Below are positions 57,750 through 64,000 of a stretch of 64,000 nucleotides of DNA, in pieces. Source of the stretch: Phyllostachys edulis. Its lineage: Eukaryota; Streptophyta; Magnoliopsida; Poales; Poaceae. The DNA lies in assembly GCA_036346405.1 (NCBI GenBank), contig CM070546.1, forward strand, positions 99,702,826 to 99,766,825, in the 5' to 3' direction. The notes under the pieces were generated by a model, which saw only the letters and a list, made by a program, of their open reading frames with translations, did no database searches and was not told where the DNA came from. The first letter of the stretch is position 1; every line of letters begins with the position of its first letter. A program made the position numbers and the translations under genes.

Positions 57750-58290
57750 GTGATCAAGAACCCTAGGAGGCTGCCACCCTTAGCAGGCCGTGCCGCCCCC
57801 AGCAGATCCCTCCACCTCGTCTTGAAGACATCACGAAGCAGCATGCTGCCCTCCACCATCCCCAATCCTAACCTCCGCGTCGTCGTTGTCGTCGCGCTAT
57901 GCACTAGGCCGACTAGCCTCGCCATCCCAGGCTTCCCGCCCACCACGGTGCCGGCACCTGTGCCAGTCTCGGAGCCCATGCTGCCGTGGTCGCAGATGCC
58001 GCGGCGATCCTTCTCGCAGCCGGCGTGCCGCCTGCGGACCTCCGAACTACGGTTCCTCACAGAGGAGGCGAGGGTGCCCACGGAGGACCTCTCGCAAATG
58101 TTGCGGTGGTGCCCACGCATGCTCGTGTCCCCCGTGGTGGCCCGGCTCCAGCTGACGCTCTACTTCCTCCGGGCGCTCGGTGTCCCAAACCTAGCCCGCC
58201 ACGCTGACCTGCTCTCCTTCTCTATGGAGGACAAGTTGCTCTAGCAGATCGAGTTCCTCGATTCGCACGGCCTCCCCTTCTCTCTGTGAG
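57750..58290 (+). pseudogene. Captured mTERF-like gene fragment
   Basis: mTERF proteins regulate organelle transcription through tandem helical repeats. Here the frame at 57,986 reads VADAAAILLAAGVPPADLR, an mTERF-type repeat. After a frame change the frame beginning at 57,750 reads LSQMLRWCPRMLVSPVVARL, YFLRALGVPNLARHADLLSF and SMEDKLL, then a TAG stop at 58,242, then QIEFLDSHGLPFSL. Only about three repeats (roughly 110 residues) of a normally 300-400 residue protein are present. The homology stops near 58,285. The upstream part to 57,750 has no mTERF match. GC content is far higher than in the flanks, fitting a transduplicated grass gene fragment inside a transposon. Confidence 0.65.
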
Positions 58291-58954
58291 TTCCCCCTCC
58301 CTCCTCGATTCGTCGATTCTTCTCCAATGTTTCCTTCCTGCAGGAACGATCTATCAAACCCTTATATAAATTGCAATGGAGGGTTTGGTCTCCTCTTTTG
58401 CACCAAACTGATACCAAAATGTTGGTGATTCCACATATTGCTAGCATTCTTACCGCATCGTAAGGATGAAACTAATGTTGGTGGTTTTCTTCAGAAATAA
58501 AATTGGAAGGCACAATTGTTGATCTGTGATTCCTTCTGACATCCCTACTATTAGGGTATTTAGCAGGTTAAATTTAGATGGTTAAAACTAAACTGGGAAA
58601 AAAATTGGTTCCATTTTTTGTTGACAATTCATCTTGGAACTACGGAAGTTAATATATCCAACATATTGTCCATTATATCCTTTGTTAAAATATTGTTGTT
58701 CACTCGATGTTTTACCTTGGTAATTTTAATGTGGTCATGTGGAATCAATTTTAATCTGCGTCCAGGCGAGCACCAAAGCTATAAGATGAATGAGGGCTTT
58801 CTTTTAAATCTTGTCTCACTTTTAAACTTTATGCGATTCTTTGTTTCCCCACTATGTTTTCTACCATGTACCTCCTCCCTTTTATTGTGGTATTGCTCTT
58901 TGTTGTATTCTTTGAGATAGGTGAGTTCTCCTTCATTATGTATGTTATTTGTGT
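58291..58954 (+). other. AT-rich filler between the two captured fragments
   Basis: No gene recognised. It ends in a pyrimidine-rich stretch and a possible splice acceptor (TTTGTGTAG near 58,947-58,955), so its right part is probably intron of the captured SPT2-like fragment. Confidence 0.4.
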
Positions 58955-59495
58955 AGTTTTGGCTCCTTCTTTGGGCCATCCAAGCGGTGATCACCGGCGA
59001 GTGATTGAAGAAAGAAAATCAATGAAAGAACTACAGAACACAATGTACAAAGATCGAAGACCTTTTGGAGTATGTAGTACTACACCTGATCCTGATTATC
59101 ATTGATCTAACATTTAGTAATTGCAGTTAATATGTGTGTAGAAGGACATCCCATCATCTTCAAAAGTGCAAGCTAAAACAAATGGATTTCACCTTAAACA
59201 GAAGATCGTTAATGAGGTACAAAGGATTTACCTTCACTGGATTGTTTATATATTTGCTATATTAAACTTGAGCCAGTGCGGTCACAAAATAGCAGCTGTG
59301 ATTTGCAGGCAAAAAGAAAGGCCAATGCACTTAAGGATAATTGAGACTATCCATTTCTACTCTCAGATGATGCTGACATTTCATCTTCTCCAAAGGAAAA
59401 ACCTATGGCTAGGTCTTCCTTGACTAAAAAATCTGGTAAGTTTGAACTAACAGACGAGGAAGATGCCTTGGCAACGATCAGGAGTATGTTCAGGT
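58955..59495 (+). pseudogene. Captured SPT2-like chromatin protein fragment, intron-containing
   Basis: Four coding patches in exon-like order: an FFGPS-like block and VIEERKSMKELQNTMYKDRR (58,970-59,075); SSKVQAKTNGFHLKQKIVNE ending at GT (exon end about 59,216); after an intron 59,217-59,308 (GT...GCAG), AKRKANALK and then YPFLLSDDADISSSPKEKP (59,309-59,435); and ELTDEEDALATIRSMFRY (to about 59,495). The FLLSDDAD block and the acidic EDALxxIRxMFRY block resemble plant SPT2 family histone-chaperone proteins, recalled from memory. The start and the C-terminus are missing. A stop interrupts the third patch. Retained introns show capture from genomic DNA rather than from mRNA. Confidence 0.55.
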
Positions 59496-59610
59496 ATTGT
59501 TCTTGTCGTAGGGGTGGCACAACAGCCCCCACGACCTGGCGAAGAACGAAGCGCGCACGACCCGGTGGCCAAAGTCGCCCTAGGGACCCGATGGTACAAA
59601 TATTCCCGAA

Positions 59611-59754
59611 GGCTAACGAAGGTTCCCGAAGGCAATCTGAAGGGTCCCGAAGCCCTCCGAAGGGATCCCGAAGGCTTCCGGAGGCTAACGAAGGATCCAG
59701 AAGGCAATCCGAGGGGTCCCGAAGCCTCCGAAGGGATCCCAGAGGGTCCTGAAG
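59611..59754 (+). repeat. Tandem duplication (72-base unit) in the Tat LTR
   Basis: Two imperfect 72-base units, each starting GGCTAACGAAGG (59,611 and 59,683), are themselves made of GAAGGGTCCCGAAG-like submotifs of about 12 bases. Confidence 0.8.
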
Positions 59755-60013
59755 GGTCCGCTTAGCACCGAGCCGGCCGGAGCGTCCCTGTGGCGGGAAG
59801 GCCCAGCGAAGGGCCGCGGAGGGCTCGGAGACCCAAGGGGTCCAGAAGAGTTACTGTACCCCTGGACAAGTACACCAGCAGGGTAGACCAAGTCTAGGGC
59901 TGTCCACCACGTGCCAGAAGCTAGTCCTAGGGGTAGGAAAGGTCCCTGTAGCCCCTACCGCCGTAGGATCTCATAGGGGGTAAGCTTGTAATTCTATGTA
60001 CCTCTTAGAAAGG

Positions 60014-60021
60014 CTATAAGT
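60014..60021 (+). promoter_or_regulatory. Possible TATA box of the Tat LTR
   Basis: CTATAAGT lies about 165 bases before the LTR end, a plausible promoter position. The motif is not a perfect consensus. Confidence 0.45.
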
Positions 60022-60181
60022 AGCCACCTTTCCCCCCCATTGTCGGGGAGGTTTTTTGTATTGTCGAGATCAAGTTGAAATATAAGTCTAATTGCTTACT
60101 GACAGCGAGTCCCCTCTTGAGGACCCTTCGGGTATCGGAGGGTTCCCCTTATCTACTGTTTAGTCTTTTAACTACGTCAGT

Positions 60182-60199
60182 TGGCGCCGTCCGTGGGGA
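60182..60199 (+). other. Tat Gypsy primer-binding site
   Basis: TGGCGCCGTCCGTGGGGA lies two bases after the LTR end. TGGCGCC-type sites are usual for Tat/RIRE2 elements; which tRNA pairs with it was not verified. Confidence 0.8.
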
Positions 60200-60239
60200 T
60201 CGGCAGGTAAGCTGCGAAGCACTAACCCGGCATATCAGG

Positions 60240-61421
60240 ATGGCCCCCCGAACAAGGGCCAGACCCAAGGCTTCGGCGGCCAAGCGGCCATGATGGCGTC
60301 GGCCCGGCGACCGAGGCCAAAGGAGCCGAGCCAAGGCAGAAGCGCCCCGCCCAAGCCTCAGAGGAAGAAGCAAACAACTCGGCGCACGGGGGAGCAAGCC
60401 AGAAATCATACGAGACTCTCCAGCAGGAACTGGCGGCCCTCCGCCGGGAGTTGGCAGACCTTCGGCAATCGCCAGAGACAACCCTCACGGCCCCGCTCGA
60501 CAAGCTGCCGCGAAGCAGGCAGAGCCAACCCCGCACCCGGCCCGCTCGTCAACCGCCGAGAACGGAGAGAACCCACCTGCGACCCACACTCTAGTGTTTG
60601 GGCGACCCAAACTCACCATTGGCGCCGGGTGGGCGGCAGTGGCCACCAGATTCAAGATGCCGGAGGTCGCGCCCTTCGAAGGGTCCACAGACCCCTCACA
60701 ATTCCTCCGGGTATACGAGACCGCCATCGAGGCAGCCGGAGGAGACGATACCACGAAGGCAAAGAGCGTCACCCTGGCACTCAAGGGTGTTGCGTTGACT
60801 TGGTTCTTCACGATACCTCCTCACTCCGTGTACACGTGGGAGCAGCTCCGGGATCTACTTCGCAACAATTTCCAGGGGAACTACACGGAGCTGAAGGACG
60901 CTGGACATTTGTTCGTGGTGAAGCAGGCGCCGAACGAATCCCTCCGCAGCTTCTTCAGAAAGTTCGCAGAGATCAAGTGCCAAGTACAAGGCGTCAACGA
61001 GACCACCATCATCAACGCAGCAACGTGCGGCCTCCGCAATGGGCCACTTTCGGAGAGGCTGGCACGCAAGCCCGTGCGCACAGTGATAGAACTCTTCGAC
61101 AAAATGGAGGAGTATGCCCGAGCGGAGGAAGACAGCGTTCAGAGGGGAGCGGCCGCGACTCCTAACCCGAGTGTCACCCCTTCGAAAGAGGCGGTCAGCA
61201 CGACACCAGCCGGAGCATCCGGCAAGCCATGAAACAATGACTATAGGCAAAAAGGCCGGGGAGTCTACCATGTAGACAGCGCGCCACAAAACAAAGGAGG
61301 AAAAGCGGGGCATGGGGCCGAGGTCATGTGCGAAATCTGAGCCGCCGACTGATAATCATTTGGAGCACCCGCGCCGTTTTGTGACCTCCACGGTGAGGGT
61401 ACGCACACCACCAACGAATGC
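60240..61421 (+). pseudogene. Tat gag with zinc-knuckle remnant
   Basis: The likely start is ATG at 60,240 (APRTRARPKASAAKRP), but the frame stops at 60,291. A different frame then carries the N-terminal region, and the core is open from 60,594 to 61,232: FKMPEVAPFEGSTDPSQFLR, LKGVALTWFFTIPPHSVYTW, LLRNNFQGNYTELKDAGHLF, ESLRSFFRKFAEIKCQV. That is a complete Retrotrans_gag domain (residues about 20-150 of this frame). The CCHC-like motif CDLHGEGTHTTNEC is at 61,380-61,421, in another frame. The core domain looks well preserved. Confidence 0.85.
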
Positions 61422-61594
61422 CGCACCATCGCCGCTATCTTGCGGGACTACATCTTGCCGTGACCAACCAATGAACCCGATGGCAAGAGGGAGTGACAAT
61501 CGACTCCCCGCACCACCGCCAATACCGCGCATAGGAGGCCGGGCCGAGCACCACCGGAGGGTCATCAACATGATCATCGAAGGGTCCTCACTCG

Positions 61595-62209
61595 GTGTTT
61601 CCTCAAAAAGACAGAGGCAGGCATATGCCCGACAAATCCACCACCTGGCAATGTACCCCGCGTCGAGCCCACCTTGCTACTCTGAAATACCCATATCTTT
61701 CGGGCCCGAGGATGCCCGCGGGGGTGTATTTTCCGCACCAAGACACCCTCATCATTTCAGCCAACATTGCGGATTTCGAAGTAAGGCGCATCCTCGTCGA
61801 CAGAGAGAGCTCGGCGGACCTCCTCTTCGTGGACGCCTTCGACAAGATGCTGATACCCCATGATCGCCTTACTCCTCCGGGCATCCCCCTGCTAGGCTTC
61901 GGAGGAACGCCTGTCACGGCATTGGGCCAGATCCGCCTCGCCGTCACGTTCAACGACGACTTCGCATCCCGAACCGAGGTCGTCACGTTTGATGTGGTCC
62001 AGATGGCTTACCAGTATAACGCAATCCTTGGCCGAGCCATGCTAAACACCTTCAGCGCAATAGCTCACCACAACTATTTGTGCATGAAGCTCCCCGCCCC
62101 ATCAGGCATCGTCACGGTCCGAGGAGATCAAGACCTCGCAAGACATATAGAACTCGAAGTACTATCTCCGGCTCGGCACGTCCACGTCGTGGGACCAAAC
62201 CGAGACTAA
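61595..62209 (+). pseudogene. Tat aspartic protease with altered active site
   Basis: A 204-residue frame: FPHQDTLIISANIADFEVRR, then ILVDRESSADLLFVDAFDKM, then PLLGFGGTPVTALGQIRLAV, then YNAILGRAMLNTFSAIAHH. This matches Tat-type proteases in length and order. The catalytic Asp-Thr/Ser-Gly should be DTGSS or DSGSS; here it is Asp-Arg-Glu (61,799-61,807). The catalytic Asp is kept but the Gly is lost, so this copy would be inactive unless the triplets are misread. Confidence 0.82.
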
Positions 62210-62269
62210 GCAGCGCCACCCTCCGCAAGATGGGCGTCGAAGCACAAACCGCAAGGTCAGCTCCGAAGA

Positions 62270-63277
62270 GTGCCATTAAGGGACGGCTCACCAGAGAAGA
62301 CGGTGGCCCTCGGCTCGGACCTCCACTCGGAGGCATACGACGCAATCCTCGAGGTGCTTCGCAACAACGAAGAGGCCTTCGCTTGGGGACCCGAGGACCT
62401 CCCCGGAGTGGCAAGGGCAACGATCGAGCATAGGCTAGCCCTTCGAACCAACGCGACGCCCAAGAAACAAAAGCTGCGGCGCATGTCGGCCGACCGCCTC
62501 CAGGCTGCCAAGAAAGAGATTCTAAAGCTACTGAAAGGCGGGGTCATCCGCGAAATCAAATATTCCAAATGGCTAGCAAACCCAGTCCTCGTCAAGAAGG
62601 AGACGGGCAAATGGCGCATGTGTGTCGACTTCACCAACCTCAACAAGGTGTGCTCCAAGGATGACTTTCCCTTACCTCGCATCGATCAACTGGTGGACGC
62701 TACCTCGGGCTGCGAACTCATGAGCTTCCTCGACGTCTACTCCGGCTACCACCAGGTGCACATGGCAGAGGAGGACGAACCGAAGACCGCCTTCATCACC
62801 CCAATGGGAACATATTGCTACAAACGCATGCCCTTTGGCCTCAAGAATGCGGAGGTGACGTTTGCCCGCCTCATCACGAAGGTCTTAGCCACCCAGCTTG
62901 GACGCAACGTAAAAGCGTACGTCGATGACATAGTGATTAAAAGCAAGCTCGCGGGAACGCACGCCAAGGACCTCCAAGAAACCTTCACCAACCTTCGCAC
63001 GGAGGGCATAAAGCTTAATCTGGAAAAGTGTGCGTTCGGCGTGAAGGCGGGGAAGCTCCTCAGTTTCTTCGTCTCGGAGAGAGGGATCGAGGCCAACCCG
63101 GAGAAAATCAGGGCCATCCAAGAGATGAAGCCCCCTCACAATGCTCGCGAAATACAAAAATTGACGGGCCGCATCGCCGCACTTAGCCGCTTCTTGTCCT
63201 GCTCGGCGGAGAGAGCACTACCATTTTTCAGAACACTCCGAGGCACGGAGCCGTTCCGGTGGACAGCTGAATGCTAG
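62270..63277 (+). CDS. Tat reverse transcriptase (stop-truncated pol frame)
   Basis: A 335-residue open frame without interruption: MSADRLQAAKKEILKLLKGG, WRMCVDFTNLNKVCSKDDFP, LPRIDQLVDATSGCELMSFL, DVYSGYHQVHMAEEDEPKTA, YKRMPFGLKNAEVTFARLIT, and the catalytic YVDDIVIKS (YVDD at 62,918-62,929). It continues through the thumb and connection (NPEKIRAIQEMKPPHNAREI) to FRWTAEC. The first Met shown lies in the protease-RT linker, so it is not a true start. The TAG at 63,275-63,277 stands where related elements have CAG (Gln), a C-to-T change. The domain itself looks intact. Confidence 0.88.
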   Translation: MPLRDGSPEKTVALGSDLHSEAYDAILEVLRNNEEAFAWGPEDLPGVARATIEHRLALRTNATPKKQKLRRMSADRLQAAKKEILKLLKGGVIREIKYSKWLANPVLVKKETGKWRMCVDFTNLNKVCSKDDFPLPRIDQLVDATSGCELMSFLDVYSGYHQVHMAEEDEPKTAFITPMGTYCYKRMPFGLKNAEVTFARLITKVLATQLGRNVKAYVDDIVIKSKLAGTHAKDLQETFTNLRTEGIKLNLEKCAFGVKAGKLLSFFVSERGIEANPEKIRAIQEMKPPHNAREIQKLTGRIAALSRFLSCSAERALPFFRTLRGTEPFRWTAEC

Positions 63278-63760
63278 AAGGCCTTCGAGGACCTGAAGTT
63301 GTACCTAGCGGAGCTACCAAGCTTGACCAGTCCGGAGCAGGGAGCCGAGCTACTGCTGTACATCGCCGCTACCCCATCATCGGTGAGTGCGGTGCTCGTC
63401 CAGGAGCGCAGCGACCAGCGCCCAATATATTATGTATCGGAGGCCTTGCAGGGAGCCAAAACCCGCTACACGGAGCTCGAGAAGCTCGCGTACGCTTTGC
63501 TCATGGCCTCGAGGAAGCTCTGGCACTATTTCCTGGCGCACCCCATCACGGTCCCAACATCCTACCCGCTGGCGCGGATGCTGCGAAACAAAGATGCCTC
63601 GGGTCGGATAGGCAAATGGACAGCTGAGCTGGCGCCCTTCGACGTCACCTTCGCTGTAAGAACGGCTATCAAATTGCAGTCCCTCGTGGACTTCGTCGCT
63701 GAATGGACCCCGTACACGGAGGACAACACCGCCGCGGTCGAAACACCATGGATAATGTAC
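63278..63760 (+). CDS. Tat RNase H, continuing after the stop
   Basis: Continues in frame after the stop: KAFEDLKLYLAELP, LYIAATPSSVSAVLVQE, YYVSEALQGAKTRYTELEKL, AYALLMASRKLWHYF, then IGKWTAELAPFDVTF. It is the first RNase H domain that follows the Gypsy reverse transcriptase. The frame stays open to 63,826. Confidence 0.82.
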
Positions 63761-64000
63761 ATGGATGGGTCGTGGTGCGCCGCAGGGGCCGGCGCCACGG
63801 CCATCCTGGTTTCCCCAGATGGGTGAACCGCATCGCATGCAGCCCGCCTCGACTTTCCGACCACGAACAACGCCTCGGTCTGGCACTCTTGCTTGGCCTC
63901 CGTGGGCGAAGCCCTCGGGCGAAGCGTCCTTATCAAGCGACTCCGCTTTGTAGCGAGTCACTTTGACAAGACCTTCGTGGCGAGGTGCCCCGAGATGAAC
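63740..64000 (+). pseudogene. Start of the additional RNase H (aRNH) of the Tat element
   Basis: TPWIMYMDGSWCAAGAGATA at 63,743-63,805 is the first block of a second RNase H with its catalytic Asp. Then come a stop (63,824-63,826) and, after it, RLDFPTTNNAS near 63,846-63,876. The rest is frame-shifted and leaves the window. A second RNase H between the first one and integrase is a hallmark of Tat elements. Confidence 0.75.

Larger units (their letters stand above)
57229..59503 (+). mobile_element. CACTA-2: left part of a CACTA-type element carrying host gene fragments
   Basis: Begins with CACTACTAGAAATCC at 57,229, a CACTA-type terminus. It is followed by subterminal repeats of GTTCCCTAGTAG, TAGGGAACG and CGTTCCCTA (57,265-57,350). 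No transposase is visible. Instead it holds fragments resembling a mitochondrial transcription termination factor and an SPT2 chromatin protein, the latter with introns. The right end is beyond or destroyed by the Tat Gypsy at 59,504. The preceding triplet AAT would be the target copy, but it cannot be checked. Confidence 0.6.
59504..60179 (+). repeat. Tat Gypsy 5' LTR
   Basis: Starts TGTCGTAGGGGTGG and ends ACTACGTCA just before the primer site. The left border is inferred from the TG start and the end of the captured SPT2-like sequence; there is no second copy in the window to confirm it. Confidence 0.7.
59504..64000 (+). mobile_element. Tat-lineage Gypsy retrotransposon, 5' part (continues past the window)
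   Basis: A 676-base 5' LTR, TGGCGCCGTCCGTGGGG primer site, gag, protease, reverse transcriptase, RNase H and the start of a second RNase H are present. Integrase and the 3' LTR lie beyond 64,000. The TGGCGCC primer site and the additional RNase H after the first are features of the Tat (RIRE2-like) lineage. It is inserted in CACTA-2; the upstream 5-mer is GTTCT. Confidence 0.88.

Noticed and set aside
57750..58244. Intact mTERF gene
   Set aside because: Only about three repeats remain, with a frameshift and a stop, inside a transposon; called a captured fragment instead.
1..64000. tRNA, rRNA or other structural RNA genes
   Set aside because: tRNA-like strings are only retrotransposon primer sites (6255, 32,456, 50,318, 60,182); no cloverleaf or rRNA core sequence was recognised.

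Overview
This is nuclear DNA of a plant, almost certainly a grass. It is built nearly entirely from nested transposable elements of grass type: long-LTR Copia (Maximus/SIRE-like), chromodomain-bearing Gypsy (Tekay/Del-like), Tat-lineage Gypsy, CACTA/En-Spm transposons, hAT elements and MITEs. GC-rich LTR promoters alternate with AT-rich LTR tails. No intact host gene, rRNA, tRNA or CRISPR array was found. The genus cannot be fixed from the sequence; an Oryza-like grass is plausible but unproven.

Layout. 1-3.9 kb: unassigned DNA, a LINE 3' end, two MITE candidates and a microsatellite. 3,986-16,244: Copia-1, a 12.3 kb Copia element with 2.27 kb LTRs and target duplication AACTT, sitting inside a piece of Gypsy-type LTR. 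16.4-19.5 kb: unassigned DNA, a minus-strand Tat Gypsy pol fragment and a 30 bp minisatellite. About 19.6-42,684: a minus-strand CACTA element (second gene, then a TNP2 transposase) broken by a decayed Gypsy solo LTR (23,828-27,074) and by a complete Tekay-like Gypsy (29,031-41,223, target duplication ATGTT). 42,685-46,816: two truncated LTR pieces in opposite orientation. 46,817-57,228: Copia-2, lacking its 5' end. It carries an extra ORF after pol and hosts a 3.25 kb short-LTR element (50,213-53,463), which itself hosts a 1.3 kb hAT element (51,848-53,173). 57,229-59,503: the start of a second CACTA-type element carrying pieces of two host genes (mTERF-like and SPT2-like). 59,504-64,000: the 5' LTR and gag-pol of a Tat Gypsy that runs off the window.

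Order of events from nesting: CACTA-1, then the solo-LTR parent and the Tekay Gypsy independently; Copia-2, then the short-LTR element, then hAT; Copia-2, then CACTA-2, then Tat Gypsy. Exact target duplications support five of these insertions (Copia-1, Tekay, short-LTR element, hAT, and weakly the solo LTR).

The most notable signal is about data quality. The LTR pairs of Copia-1 and of the Tekay Gypsy differ mainly by small indels and stereotyped swaps (TTAG against TTCCG, CG against CAG), while their AT-rich parts are nearly identical. The same changes hit the tRNA primer sites and the Gypsy protease active site. This looks like systematic read or consensus error at CHG-type (probably methylated) cytosines rather than decay. 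Copia-2, in contrast, shows real-looking C-to-T stop codons in an unbroken frame. The many frameshifts in Copia-1, Tekay and CACTA should therefore not be taken at face value.
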